Both the position numbers and the translations under genes were made by a program. Under the pieces are notes generated by a model that was not told where the DNA came from, did not search any database, and was given only the letters and a program-made list of their open reading frames with translations. This document shows, piece after piece, positions 8,061-17,244 of a stretch of DNA of 64,000 bases; position 1 is the stretch's first letter; the number at the start of each line of letters is the position of its first letter. The DNA comes from Arcicella rosea (GTDB taxonomy: Bacteria > Bacteroidota > Bacteroidia > Cytophagales > Spirosomataceae), in NCBI RefSeq assembly GCF_040543805.1, contig NZ_JBEUMS010000006.1, forward strand, positions 280,104 through 344,103, in the 5' to 3' direction.

Positions 8061-8646
8061 CTCATACAAATATATAGACCCAGACTATACTTACACTAAT
8101 CCAAAATCAGGACTATTACGAAACCTACAAGACATTTCAGACTCTGATATTTTACTCTTCGTTGAGAGTGCTGCTGTAACAAAACGACTTCAAGAACTTT
8201 ATGAAAATCCGATAAAGGTTAAGGGAGTAGGAAGTCTATTTGCAATTCACAAACTGCTTTTTCAAGACATATATGCTTGGGCAGGGAAAAAACGAAAAGT
8301 GGAAATAAGTAAAGACGGAAAACAGTTTTTCCCTACGACACATTTTGACAATGCTTTTCGATACATTGACTCACTAATAGCTGATTACAAAGCCATTCCT
8401 AAGAATAGTAAAAAACATTTAGCCCAGAAGTTAGCAGAAATTTTAGACAATGTAAATTACCTCCACCCATTTAGAGAAGGAAACGGACGAACACAAAGAG
8501 AGTTTTTAAGATTGTTGGCACTTGAAAAGGGATTAACCTTGAATCTCAACCCGCCAGACAATAAAAGTGTTTACGAGAGATATATGAAAGGGACAATTGA
8601 GGGTGATTTAGTAATATTGACTGAACTTATTTTTGAACTGATATAA
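8053..8646 (+). CDS. Fic-domain AMP transferase toxin (VbhT-like, stand-alone)
   Basis: The ATG at 8053 (MSNSYKYIDP) gives 197 residues, the length of a bare Fic domain; a longer in-frame reading from 8020 only runs into the antitoxin gene. The full active-site motif HPFREGNGRTQR is at 138-149, with catalytic His138, and the target-binding flap around 81-95 is KVEISKDGKQFF. Family members transfer AMP (or another nucleotide) onto Ser/Thr/Tyr of target proteins; the stand-alone FicT toxins studied modify DNA gyrase and topoisomerase IV. No secretion domain is fused, so it is probably an intracellular toxin held by the preceding antitoxin. Confidence 0.9.
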   Translation: MSNSYKYIDPDYTYTNPKSGLLRNLQDISDSDILLFVESAAVTKRLQELYENPIKVKGVGSLFAIHKLLFQDIYAWAGKKRKVEISKDGKQFFPTTHFDNAFRYIDSLIADYKAIPKNSKKHLAQKLAEILDNVNYLHPFREGNGRTQREFLRLLALEKGLTLNLNPPDNKSVYERYMKGTIEGDLVILTELIFELI

Positions 8647-8694
8647 ATTGACAAATGTTGTGGAGAGCGGTATATGACAAGGATACCCTCGCTT

Positions 8695-8745
8695 GTCTAA
8701 GTGTTTTTCACTTAGACCTACAAATAAATGCAGTCTCTGACTGCA
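8695..8745. other. Two small hairpins after the Fic toxin
   Basis: GTCTAAGTG-TTTTT-CACTTAGAC (8695-8717) and TGCAGT-CTCTG-ACTGCA (8729-8745) are perfect short stems in the gap before the AraC gene. The first may be a terminator for the Fic operon, although no T run follows it. Confidence 0.4.
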
Positions 8746-8867
8746 ACCACATGGTAACAATTTAATATTTTATAAAAAGCAAGCCATTGCTCATGCCTAA
8801 CGAGCAATTTCATTAAAAACATCCGCCACAACAAGTTTTATGAGACGCTAATAGAGTAAAGAACCTA

Positions 8868-9611
8868 ATGAAAAACACATTACATTTTCAAATCATCGAA
8901 CCTGATAAATCAATTACTGATTTTGTCTATTGTTTTTCTTCTTTGCAAAATTTTTCAAATCAACACGAAGCGGTGGTAATTCCTAATGGAAAAATTGATT
9001 TAATATTTTCAAAAACTAAAGAAAATCAAATCATTATTGCCTTATTAGGTTTAGAAACTAGACCCAAATACCCCAATCAAGAAGTCTCAAACTTTTTTTC
9101 AGTTAGCTTTAACCCACTTGCCATAGAATATCTCTTCAATCTTTCAACAGCCAACATCATAAATACTGGAACAATATTGCCTAGTGATTTTTGGGATTTC
9201 TGTATTGATGACATAAACGACTTTGAACGTTTCTGTAAAAAAATTACACAAAAAATACACAGCCTTTTACCTGATAAAATAGATGAACGCAAACGTAAAT
9301 TATTTCAATTAATTTTTGAGTCAAATGGCGAAATACCTATCAAGGAACTTTCCGAAAAAGTGCTTTGGAGTCAACGACAAATCAATCGTTATTTCAATCA
9401 ACAATTCGGACTTTCTTTAAAAACATATTGTAAAATACTTCGTTTTCAAGCCTCACTCCCTCATATACATAAAGGTGAACTATATCCGCAACTAAATTTC
9501 ACCGACCAATCGCATTTTATTAAAGAAATCAAACAGCTTTCAGGCGTTTCACCAAAAGAATTACATAAAAATAAAAACTACCGTTTTTTACAATTTTTAG
9601 TCTGTGAGTAA
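8868..9611 (+). CDS. AraC-family transcriptional regulator
   Basis: A 247-residue protein. The first 150 residues match the short N-terminal domain common in Bacteroidota AraC regulators (EPDKSITDFVYCFSS; VVIPNGKIDLIFS; FSVSFNPLAIEYLF). The C-terminal AraC double helix-turn-helix runs from about 155 (IKELSEKVLWSQRQINRYFN, then FTDQSHFIKEIKQLSGVSPKEL). The ligand is unknown. It lies 30 bases upstream of the flavin monooxygenase on the same strand, so it probably controls that gene and itself. Confidence 0.85.
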   Translation: MKNTLHFQIIEPDKSITDFVYCFSSLQNFSNQHEAVVIPNGKIDLIFSKTKENQIIIALLGLETRPKYPNQEVSNFFSVSFNPLAIEYLFNLSTANIINTGTILPSDFWDFCIDDINDFERFCKKITQKIHSLLPDKIDERKRKLFQLIFESNGEIPIKELSEKVLWSQRQINRYFNQQFGLSLKTYCKILRFQASLPHIHKGELYPQLNFTDQSHFIKEIKQLSGVSPKELHKNKNYRFLQFLVCE

Positions 9612-9641
9612 GCATAATTTTACAGTCTAAATTTTAAAATC

Positions 9642-10805
9642 ATGTTGTTACAAAATAAGCAAATAGCCATCATTGGCGGTGGTCCGGGTGGACTGACATT
9701 AGCAAGACTTTTACAACTTAAAGGTGTTAATGTAAAAGTGTATGAAAGAGATATTGATAAAAATGCAAGAGTACAAGGTTCACCTCTTGATCTGCATGAC
9801 GATTCTGGTTTAGCAGCTTTACGAAAAGCCAACTTATTAGATGAATTCAAACAAAATTATCTAGTTGGTGCCGATAAAACTACCATTACGAATGCAATGG
9901 CAGAAGTAATTTTTAGCGACCACGAAACCGAACAAAGTGAAGATTTTGGACACGAACATTTCCGTCCTGAAATAGACCGAGGAGCATTACGGAAAATATT
10001 ATTAGACTCATTGCAGCCTGAAAATATTGTTTGGGATAGTCACTTTTTATCGATGGAAAAACAAGGTGAAGGTTGGCTATTACATTTCAAAAATGAGAAA
10101 AATGCCTATGCAGATATTGTGATAGGTGCAGATGGAGCAAACTCAAAAATTAGACATTATATCACTGATATAAAACCTTTTTACTCTGGCATTACAATGC
10201 TTGAAGGTAATGTATATGAAGCTGAAAAATATGTCCCAAACATTTCTGCAATACTACGTGGAGGAAAAATAATGGCTTTTGGCAATGAAAAAGATATTTT
10301 GATGGGACAAAAAGCTAATGGTGAAATTGGATTTTACGCAAGTTTCAAAGCAGAAGAAAATTGGGCTATTAAAAGCGGTTTAGATTTTTCTGATAAATCA
10401 CAAATACTTGAATGGTTTAAAACGACATATTCAGAATGGAGTAATGTTTGGCATGAGTTATTTGAAAATGCAACGACGCCCTTTATTCCACGACCAATCA
10501 ATTGCATGCCATTAAACCAAACTTGGGAAGCTTTACCAAACGTGACAATCCTTGGTGATGCTGCTCACTTAATGCCACCTTTTGCTGGTGAAGGAGTAAA
10601 TATGGCAATGCTTGACGCCTTAGAATTGAGTGAGCGTTTAACAACGAATCAACATAATTCTATACAAGATGCTATTTCTTTTTATGAAACAAATATGCGG
10701 AAGAGGGCTTCAAGAATGGCAAAAGAATCACTTGAAAATGGGGAACGAATGCACAGTGAAAATGCACTAACAACAATGACCACCTTTTTTAGTCAACAAG
10801 AATAA
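9642..10805 (+). CDS. FAD-dependent monooxygenase, TetX-like
   Basis: A 387-aa class A flavin monooxygenase, almost exactly the length of TetX. It has the Rossmann loop GGGPGG (12-17), the FAD-ribose Glu in VYERD (residue 35), the ARVQGSPLDLH segment that parallels TetX, RPEIDRGALRKILL, and the second FAD motif GDAAHLMPPFAGEGVN near 305-320, identical in TetX over most of its length. TetX hydroxylates tetracyclines at C11a. The similarity is clear, but many TetX-like enzymes act on other aromatics and the substrate loop here differs, so drug inactivation is only a possibility. It is probably co-transcribed with the AraC gene. Confidence 0.85.
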   Translation: MLLQNKQIAIIGGGPGGLTLARLLQLKGVNVKVYERDIDKNARVQGSPLDLHDDSGLAALRKANLLDEFKQNYLVGADKTTITNAMAEVIFSDHETEQSEDFGHEHFRPEIDRGALRKILLDSLQPENIVWDSHFLSMEKQGEGWLLHFKNEKNAYADIVIGADGANSKIRHYITDIKPFYSGITMLEGNVYEAEKYVPNISAILRGGKIMAFGNEKDILMGQKANGEIGFYASFKAEENWAIKSGLDFSDKSQILEWFKTTYSEWSNVWHELFENATTPFIPRPINCMPLNQTWEALPNVTILGDAAHLMPPFAGEGVNMAMLDALELSERLTTNQHNSIQDAISFYETNMRKRASRMAKESLENGERMHSENALTTMTTFFSQQE

Positions 10806-10813
10806 GAAAAAAA

Positions 10814-10845
10814 TGCCGTTGCTAGTGAAAATACAAGCAACGGCA
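10814..10845 (-). terminator. Terminator of the pyrH-frr operon
   Basis: The stem TGCCGTTGCT (10814-10823) pairs with AGCAACGGCA (10836-10845). Read on the minus strand, it is followed by a run of T (AATAAGAAAAAAA on the plus strand just left of it). Confidence 0.7.
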
Positions 10846-10908
10846 AAGAAATAATTCTAAATACTGCATTTCATTCCTAATTCAGCATTCAAAACTCACA
10901 ACTCTTAA

Positions 10909-11469
10909 TTACACCGACATAATATCTTTTTCCTTATCAGCAAATACTGCATCTACTTTAAGAATATAACTATCAGTCATTTTTTGAATGCGCTCCTCTC
11001 CTGCTTTCACAGCATCTTCAGAAACACCTTCGTTTTTCAATTTTTTAATTGAACTATTCGCATCTTGACGAACGTTTCTTACATTAATTTTCGCCGTTTC
11101 AATTTCCGCTTTTACTCTTTTTACTAAATCACGACGACGCTCTTCAGTAAGTGGAGGAATATTTAAACGGATAATTTCGCCATCGTTCATCGGCGTTAAA
11201 CCAATATTTGAGTTACGAATTGCTTTTTCACATTCAGCAATCATTTTTTTCTCGAAAGGTTTAACAACAATTGTACGAGCATCAGGCGTATTGATTGATG
11301 CAGCTCCAGTAAGTGGAGTCATCATTCCATAATAATCTACTTGAATACCATCTAACATTGAAGGCGTTGCTTTTCCTGCACGAATTTTAGAAAGCTCAAT
11401 TGCTAAGTGCTTGAGCGCTCCATCCATCGTTTCTTTGGCTGCATCAATGTAAAATTCTATTTCTTCCAT
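10909..11469 (-). CDS. frr: Ribosome recycling factor
   Basis: A 186-residue protein, the standard length for RRF, which with EF-G splits the post-termination ribosome. Diagnostic segments are LSKIRAGKATPSML (near 26-39), INTPDARTIVVKPFEKKMI, LGLTPMNDGEIIRLNIPPLTEERR-type sequence in the middle, and the C-terminal helix DANSSIKKLKNEGVSED. It lies 78 bases downstream of pyrH on the same strand, the common bacterial order pyrH-frr. The hairpin at 10814-10845 ends the unit. Confidence 0.97.
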   Translation of the reverse strand: MEEIEFYIDAAKETMDGALKHLAIELSKIRAGKATPSMLDGIQVDYYGMMTPLTGAASINTPDARTIVVKPFEKKMIAECEKAIRNSNIGLTPMNDGEIIRLNIPPLTEERRRDLVKRVKAEIETAKINVRNVRQDANSSIKKLKNEGVSEDAVKAGEERIQKMTDSYILKVDAVFADKEKDIMSV

Positions 11470-11547
11470 TGTTTAATTTGGGATTTTCTATATTGATTAC
11501 AAGGTTTTCGATTGAATTAGAAAATCTTCATCGGTTTACCTAAATCA

Positions 11548-12258
11548 TTAACTAATTAAAGTTCCTACTTCTTCTCCTCTTGCTAAATCTACTAAGTTGT
11601 TACTTTTGTTCATATCAAATACAATGATTGGAACTTTGTTTTCTTGGCATAAAGTAAATGCCGTAGTATCCATAATTTTCAAACCTTTGCTGATTGCTTC
11701 TGCAAATGAAAGATTTGTATAACGAGTAGCAGTTGGATCTTTTTCTGGGTCGGCAGTGTAAACGCCATCTACTCTAGTTCCTTTTAATACCACATCTGCT
11801 TCGATTTCAATCGCACGCAAAGCCGCAGTAGAATCTGTTGTAAAATATGGGTTTCCAGTTCCAGCTCCGAAAATAACAATACGTCCCTTTTCTAAATGGC
11901 GCATCGCTCTACGACGAATAAATGGTTCACAAACAGCATCCATTTTGATAGCAGTTTGTAAACGAGTAAACATACCGTGTTTTTCTAAAGAACCTTGAAT
12001 CGCCATGCCGTTGATAACAGTAGCGAGCATTCCCATATAATCTCCTTGAACACGGTCAATACCTGCTTTAGCTGCTGCTGCCCCACGAAAGATATTTCCT
12101 CCGCCAATCACAATGGCAATTTCAACGCCTAATTCTTTTACTTTCTTAATTTCAAGAGCGTATTGCTCTAAAATTGATGGGTCAATTACTTCACCATCTG
12201 AACTGAGGGCTTCGCCTGATAGTTTGAGAAGAATTCGTTTATACTTCGGTTTGTCCAT
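11548..12258 (-). CDS. pyrH: UMP kinase
   Basis: A 236-residue amino-acid-kinase fold enzyme that phosphorylates UMP to UDP. It carries RILLKLSGEAL at the N-terminus, VIGGGNIFRG (near 51-60), the UMP-binding YMGMLATVINGMA segment, and the late TRVDGVYTADPEKDP loop. It forms an operon with frr downstream and is an essential housekeeping gene. A TAnnTTTG -7 box lies 23 bases upstream. Confidence 0.97.
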   Translation of the reverse strand: MDKPKYKRILLKLSGEALSSDGEVIDPSILEQYALEIKKVKELGVEIAIVIGGGNIFRGAAAAKAGIDRVQGDYMGMLATVINGMAIQGSLEKHGMFTRLQTAIKMDAVCEPFIRRRAMRHLEKGRIVIFGAGTGNPYFTTDSTAALRAIEIEADVVLKGTRVDGVYTADPEKDPTATRYTNLSFAEAISKGLKIMDTTAFTLCQENKVPIIVFDMNKSNNLVDLARGEEVGTLIS

Positions 12259-12280
12259 GATTTAAGGTTTTTTTCGGAGG

Positions 12281-12288
12281 CAAAGATA
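12281..12288 (-). promoter_or_regulatory. -7 box of the pyrH-frr promoter
   Basis: On the minus strand this reads TATCTTTG, matching TAnnTTTG, 23 bases before the pyrH ATG. The -33 region is A/T-rich without a clear TTTG. Confidence 0.5.
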
Positions 12289-12338
12289 TACTTTTTTTTT
12301 ATTTGGCGTGGAAAATTGTCGCTTATCAGGATAAAGAC

Positions 12339-12836
12339 TTACTCAAATTCTATTAAAACCTGATTCTTTTCCACATTCTGTTTATTATTTACTTTAATGC
12401 TTTTTACTTTACCGTCGCCAGTAGCTTTCAAAACATTTTCCATTTTCATGGCTTCTAAAATCAATAATGAATCTCCTTTTTTAATGCTATCACCAACTTG
12501 TACTTGTATTAATACGATAAGCCCCGGCATGGGTGCTTTCAAATCATTTACTTTGGCATTGGCGGCGTCTGTCATTCCCAATTGTTCTAACAATATATCA
12601 AAACGGTCTTTTACGTTTACAACAAATTGCTTTTTGTTCAAACTAAGTAAAAACGTCTTTGCTTGATAATCAGCTTCTAGTACTTCAGCATTGTAAGAAC
12701 GATTTTTATAGAGAATATGAAAATGATTTTTACGGATTTCAACAATGTCCCAGTCCAATGTTTGACCATCAATGATAGTGGCTGAATTATCAGCATGAAT
12801 ATTAAATGTTTGCTGGTTTACGATGGCTTTCAACAT
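12339..12836 (-). CDS. Biotin carboxyl carrier protein-like subunit (biotin/lipoyl attachment domain)
   Basis: A 165-residue protein whose last 75 residues form a biotinyl domain: KAPMPGLIVLIQVQVGD, then EAMKMENV with Lys131 as the biotinylated residue. The first 85 residues resemble the beta-rich leader of carrier subunits of acetyl- or propionyl-CoA carboxylases in Bacteroidota. The Ala-Met-Lys-Met motif favours biotin over lipoate. Its carboxylase and transferase partners are not in the window. It starts 11 bases after the end of the broken EamA gene, so both are probably on one transcript. Confidence 0.85.
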   Translation of the reverse strand: MLKAIVNQQTFNIHADNSATIIDGQTLDWDIVEIRKNHFHILYKNRSYNAEVLEADYQAKTFLLSLNKKQFVVNVKDRFDILLEQLGMTDAANAKVNDLKAPMPGLIVLIQVQVGDSIKKGDSLLILEAMKMENVLKATGDGKVKSIKVNNKQNVEKNQVLIEFE

Positions 12837-12847
12837 GAGAAATTTAT

Positions 12848-13755
12848 TTAAGATTTGTTCACCAAATATACACCAATAAGAATAATACTCATGCCTAAAT
12901 AATGCTGAAATAATATAGCTTCACCGTCTATCACTCCCCAAAGAATCGCAACGATTGGAATAAGATAAGTAACAGAACTTGCCAGCACGGCACTCGTCAT
13001 CTGAATTAAACGATTGAAAAGTACCATCGCAATGGCTGAACCTAAAATACCCAGCAACATCGCAAAAACTAAGGCTTGAATAGCATTGGGTTCTTGTAAT
13101 TTTGAAATGAAGTCGGTCGAAAATAATACGCCAGCAGCAATTGGTCCGATGGTCATGAAGATACATGAAGTAATCAAGAATGAGTCGATTCCCAAACCCG
13201 TCAAATATTTTTTAGTAATGTTCAGATTGATTCCATAAAGTAAAGTAGCGGCAATCACAAAAAGTGCATAGCCATTTACATGGAAACCAGTAGCACCCGC
13301 CAAAATCAATAAAATAGCACCAATAAAACCAAGTACAATACCAAAGCTTTGTCGCTTGGTGATTTTATTTCCAAAGAAGCCCGCACCAATAACCAAGGTA
13401 AACAAAGGCGTTGTAGAATTTAAAGCGCCAGAAACGCCACTATCAAGTTTTGAACCAGCCAACGAGAACAGGAAAGCTGGCAGAAGATTCCCTAATAAAC
13501 CTACTAGTAAAAATACTTGGCTTTAGCAAAAGGGATTTTCTTGAAATTGATAATAAAGAATGGAAGAAAGAAACAAAAAGCCGAGAAAATACGAAGTGAA
13601 CCGACTTGGGCGGGGTCAAAAACGACTAAACTTTTTTTGACTAAAATAAACGAACTCCCCCAAATGCCCGCTAAAAGTGCTAATAAGCCCCAAACAAGTA
13701 AAGGATTTTGAAGTTTCGTGGAGGTTGTTGTTGAAGTAGTAAGGGTTGTTTTCAT
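12848..13755 (-). pseudogene. EamA/DMT-family transporter split by a frameshift
   Basis: Two minus-strand frames together make one ten-helix EamA protein. The first, from the ATG at 13755, encodes WGLLALLAGIWGSSFILVKK and stops at 13504 after KAKYFY. The second continues in another frame as FLLVGLLGNLLPAFLFSLAG and runs to 12848. The break falls at a five-base A run on the plus strand (13509-13513). One extra base there would give KYFLLVGLLGN and a continuous protein of about 302 residues, the family norm. It is therefore a recent one-base deletion or a sequencing error in a homopolymer. EamA proteins export metabolites; the substrate is unknown. Confidence 0.85.
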
Positions 13756-13844
13756 AAAAAGATAACCCTTGCAAAATCAAGAAAGTTTCTTCAAATTTGA
13801 AGATAACCCTTTAGTGATAAGTAGTTTGTAGAAAAATTTAAAAA

Positions 13845-13873
13845 GGCGAAGTAAAATTCACATTTACTTCGCC
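13845..13873 (-). terminator. Terminator after dusB
   Basis: The stem GGCGAAGTAAA (13845-13855) pairs with TTTACTTCGCC (13863-13873) just past the dusB stop. A-rich plus-strand sequence to the left supplies the U run on the minus-strand transcript. Confidence 0.75.
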
Positions 13874-13878
13874 TTCTT

Positions 13879-14880
13879 TTAAGCTTTTACGAGCAATTCT
13901 TCTTCGCCATAAAATATTGATACTTCGTTGAGAATTCCTAAAATTTCTTCATAGTCCATCGAAGTAACTAATCGCATTCGGAACTCTTTAAAATGTGATA
14001 TTCCTTTGAAGTAATTAGAATAGTGTCTTCTCATTTCAACGATACCAACATGATTTCCTTTCCAACGAATACTAAAATCTAAGTGTTTTTTACAAACATC
14101 AATTCTATCTTGAATTGTTGGCGGAGCAAGATGTCCTCCCGTTTTCATAAAATGTTTGATTTCATTGAAAATCCAAGGATAACCAATGGATGCTCTTCCA
14201 ATCATGATACCATCTACTCCATAACGATTTTTGTATTCAAGTGCTTTTTCTGGTGAATCAATATCTCCGTTACCAAAAATCGGAATTCTAATTCTTGGAT
14301 TTTCTCTTACTTTGGCAATCAATCGCCAGTCGGCATCACCTTTATACATTTGTACTCTGGTTCTTCCATGAATCGTAAGCGCCTCGATACCAATATCTTG
14401 TAAACGTTCGGCTACATCTTCAATATTTTTAGTTGTATCGTCCCAACCCAAACGAGTTTTTACGGTTACTGGTAAATGTGTAGATTCTACAACAGCTTTT
14501 GTCATCAATACCATTTTAGGAATGTCTTGCAATAAAGCCGCACCAGCACCACGACAAGCCACTTGTTTAACTGGACAGCCATAATTGATGTCTATCAAAT
14601 CTGGACCAGCCTTGGTAGCAATTTCTCCACAATTTCTCATGGTTTCTATATCCGAACCAAAAAGCTGAATACCAATCGGACGTTCGTATTCAAAAATATC
14701 TAATTTCTGAATGGATTTCGCTGCATCACGGATGAGCCCTTCAGAAGAAATAAATTCAGTGTACATTAAATCAGCACCATTTTCCTTACAAACTGCACGG
14801 AAGGGAGGATCTGAAACGTCTTCCATCGGAGCAAGTAGCAAAGGAAATTCACCTAATTCTATGTTTTTAATCTTGACCAT
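13879..14880 (-). CDS. dusB: tRNA-dihydrouridine synthase
   Basis: A 333-residue FMN enzyme that reduces uridines in the tRNA D-loop. Visible features are LLAPMEDVSDPPFRAV near the start, DINYGCPVKQV with catalytic Cys102, the FMN/phosphate-binding TVKTRLGWD and GNGDIDSPEKA segments, and DGIMIGRASIGYPWIF. The DVSDPPFR and GRASIGYPWIF patterns are of DusB type. It is transcribed alone, diverging from the CPBP protease gene, and ends at a good terminator. Confidence 0.93.
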   Translation of the reverse strand: MVKIKNIELGEFPLLLAPMEDVSDPPFRAVCKENGADLMYTEFISSEGLIRDAAKSIQKLDIFEYERPIGIQLFGSDIETMRNCGEIATKAGPDLIDINYGCPVKQVACRGAGAALLQDIPKMVLMTKAVVESTHLPVTVKTRLGWDDTTKNIEDVAERLQDIGIEALTIHGRTRVQMYKGDADWRLIAKVRENPRIRIPIFGNGDIDSPEKALEYKNRYGVDGIMIGRASIGYPWIFNEIKHFMKTGGHLAPPTIQDRIDVCKKHLDFSIRWKGNHVGIVEMRRHYSNYFKGISHFKEFRMRLVTSMDYEEILGILNEVSIFYGEEELLVKA

Positions 14881-15006
14881 TGTTCTTTTTCAATTATTCT
14901 CGGATGATTTTTTATACATCCTTTGAGTGAATATTAATTTAAACAGCTTTTTACTCTGTTTTTGATAATTGTCCACTGCTAATTTTTACGTAAATTTACA
15001 ACCATT

Positions 15007-15939
15007 ATGACAGAATTCGATACTTTTCGTCCACAAACTGAACGCCCCTTTATAGCCAAGCTAATGATTTTAGTGGGTTTGACCTTAATTTTCTTGTTTG
15101 TTGGCTCCACAATAGGACTTTTCGCTCTTTCAGCCATTACAGGAATGCCCATTACTGAAGCAGCTAATTTCCAACAACATCTTAACGATTATCCCAATAC
15201 TTATCTTGGAATTATGGTTCTTCAGATGCTTTCAACACCGATAGCATTTATTGGTGCTTCCATGTTTTATTGGTCGGTTATCGAAAAACAAAGCATTCAA
15301 ACTTTAAGTTTCCAAGCTACTAACTTACAAGTATTGATGCTTGTTGCTATTTTAGTAATTGGTTTTATGCCTTTTGATGCTGTTTTTATCGAACTGAATC
15401 AAAAAATGCAATTGCCTGCATCAATGAAAGGAGTTGAAGAATGGATGAGAACATCTGAAAAATCGATGGAGGGGCTCACTAAATTTTTGACTAATTTTAA
15501 TAATCCAGCACAATTTGCCTTGGCAATTTTTGTTGTTGCAGTACTAGCTGGCGTTAGCGAAGAGTTATTATTCAGAGGCATTTTACAAAATCTAGCTTTA
15601 AAAGCTTTCAAAAATCCACATATAGCCATTTGGTTTGCGGCTTTTTGGTTTAGTTTTATTCATTTTCAATTTTTCGGTTTTATTCCAAGAATGTTATTAG
15701 GTGCCATGTTTGGCTATTTGTATTACTGGACACAAAACCTGTGGCTATCAATGTTTGCCCATTTTGTAAATAATGGCTTTACTTTGTTGATGGCTTATCT
15801 TTATCAAATGAAAGTAACTAAAACTGATATTGAACAAACAGAATCTGTACCTGTTGGCTTAGCATTGGTTTCATGTTTGTTTACTGTGTTATTACTCCGC
15901 TGGTTTTGGCAACACAGTATTTACAGAAGTGACGATTGA
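15007..15939 (+). CDS. CPBP-family intramembrane glutamic protease (CAAX/Abi-like)
   Basis: A 310-residue membrane protein with about eight hydrophobic helices. The catalytic motifs of the CPBP family are complete: EELLFRG at 185-191 (paired Glu), FIHFQFFGF with His219, and MFAHFVNNG near 251-259. Members cleave prenylated or other membrane proteins or process peptides; no substrate can be assigned. The ATG at 15007 is the only good start. The DUF2007 gene and cdsA follow in the same direction with short gaps, so the three may be one transcript. Confidence 0.88.
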   Translation: MTEFDTFRPQTERPFIAKLMILVGLTLIFLFVGSTIGLFALSAITGMPITEAANFQQHLNDYPNTYLGIMVLQMLSTPIAFIGASMFYWSVIEKQSIQTLSFQATNLQVLMLVAILVIGFMPFDAVFIELNQKMQLPASMKGVEEWMRTSEKSMEGLTKFLTNFNNPAQFALAIFVVAVLAGVSEELLFRGILQNLALKAFKNPHIAIWFAAFWFSFIHFQFFGFIPRMLLGAMFGYLYYWTQNLWLSMFAHFVNNGFTLLMAYLYQMKVTKTDIEQTESVPVGLALVSCLFTVLLLRWFWQHSIYRSDD

Positions 15940-16031
15940 TTTTATAGATGATAGTCTATAAAGAAATAGACAAACGAATCAGAATTCATCACCGCTACAG
16001 CGGATTGCTCATAATTCATAACTTTTACTTA

Positions 16032-16259
16032 ATGAATGATTGGAAGAAAATTTACGAATCTGCAAATCCATTTAAAGCAGAATTAGCCAAAGCCTATTTG
16101 GAAGATGAACACCAAATCAATGCGGTTATCGTCAGTAAAAGAGATAGTTCTTATCTCATCGGGCTGTGTGAAGTATATGTTCACCAGAAAGATGCTGTTT
16201 TAGCCAAGTTTTTATTGGATAATGAAGGAGGATTGGAAGAAAGTAAAGAAATTGCATAA
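16032..16259 (+). CDS. DUF2007 small signal-transducing-like protein
   Basis: The ATG at 16032 (MNDWKKIYES) gives a 75-residue DUF2007 protein with the family features FKAELAKAYLEDEHQINAVI and LCEVYVHQKDAVLAKFLL. The longer in-frame reading from 15948 adds a leader unlike any DUF2007 protein and is rejected. The domain resembles the PII fold, but its function is unknown. It stands 26 bases before cdsA, a common Bacteroidota arrangement. Confidence 0.8.
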   Translation: MNDWKKIYESANPFKAELAKAYLEDEHQINAVIVSKRDSSYLIGLCEVYVHQKDAVLAKFLLDNEGGLEESKEIA

Positions 16260-16285
16260 GTATCACTAATTAAAAAATAATCAAT

Positions 16286-17122
16286 ATGAATGAAAAACTA
16301 CAAGGAATGTCGAATCTGAAACAAAGGGTAATTGCAGCGGTTGTGGCTGTTCCTTTTTTGATATTTTGCATTGTTTTTAGCGATTGGACTTTCTTTGGGC
16401 TTTTTGCTATTATTGCCATCTTAGCTCAACTTGAATTTTATAAATTATTGGGGCTAGACGGCGACGAACCTTTAACTTATTACGGTACCTTTTGTGGCTT
16501 TGTATTGGTTTCAGTTACTTTCCTCATCGAAAAAGGAATTATCCACGAAGCCAATTATTATATACTTTCACCTTTGATGGCTTTGATATTTTTTATCAAA
16601 CTCTATAAAGCACAAGATGAAAAACCTTTTAAAAATATCGCTTATACTTTTTTAGGTGTTATTTATGTAGCATTGCCATTTGCCTTAATTATCATTTTGG
16701 CATTTTTAAATAGTACAAATTTTAGTTGGCAACGTCCTTTAGGTTGTTTATTTTTGTTATGGGCAAGCGATACAGGCGCTTATTTTGCTGGAACAAAGTT
16801 TGGCAGAACCAAGTTATTTGAAAGAGTATCACCCAAAAAATCTTGGGAAGGAAGTGTAGGTGGATTCTTAGCTTCCATGCTTGTTTCTTTTATTCTTTCA
16901 AAATACTTTACGGACCTTTTAACTTGGCAGTGGTTTGGTTGCGGTGCTATTATTGTAGTAGCGGGTACTTATGGAGATTTAGTAGAATCATTATTTAAAA
17001 GAAGTATCAAAATAAAAGACTCTGCTTCCACCATTCCGGGGCATGGTGGTTTTTTAGATAGATTCGATGGTTTGTTACTTTCTATTCCATTTATCATTAC
17101 TTTTTTAAAGTTGTTTCCGTAA
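16286..17122 (+). CDS. cdsA: Phosphatidate cytidylyltransferase
   Basis: A 278-residue multi-pass membrane enzyme that makes CDP-diacylglycerol from phosphatidate and CTP for phospholipid synthesis. About seven hydrophobic helices are visible. The family signature is complete near the C-terminus: ASDTGAYFAGTKFGRTKLF, VSPKKSWEGSVGG, GDLVESLFKRSIKIKD, then PGHGGFLDRFDGLL. A second in-frame ATG (MSNLKQRV, 16307) could be the true start; the difference is seven residues. Confidence 0.93.
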   Translation: MNEKLQGMSNLKQRVIAAVVAVPFLIFCIVFSDWTFFGLFAIIAILAQLEFYKLLGLDGDEPLTYYGTFCGFVLVSVTFLIEKGIIHEANYYILSPLMALIFFIKLYKAQDEKPFKNIAYTFLGVIYVALPFALIIILAFLNSTNFSWQRPLGCLFLLWASDTGAYFAGTKFGRTKLFERVSPKKSWEGSVGGFLASMLVSFILSKYFTDLLTWQWFGCGAIIVVAGTYGDLVESLFKRSIKIKDSASTIPGHGGFLDRFDGLLLSIPFIITFLKLFP

Positions 17123-17244
17123 ATTTAGCCTGAATTCTACTAGACTTACGAAACGTTAAAAACTGTTAAAGCAACACAAGATTATCATTTGAAAGCGTTA
17201 AATTGAGTAAGTTTACATAAAATTCATCATCTGAAAGTGAAACG

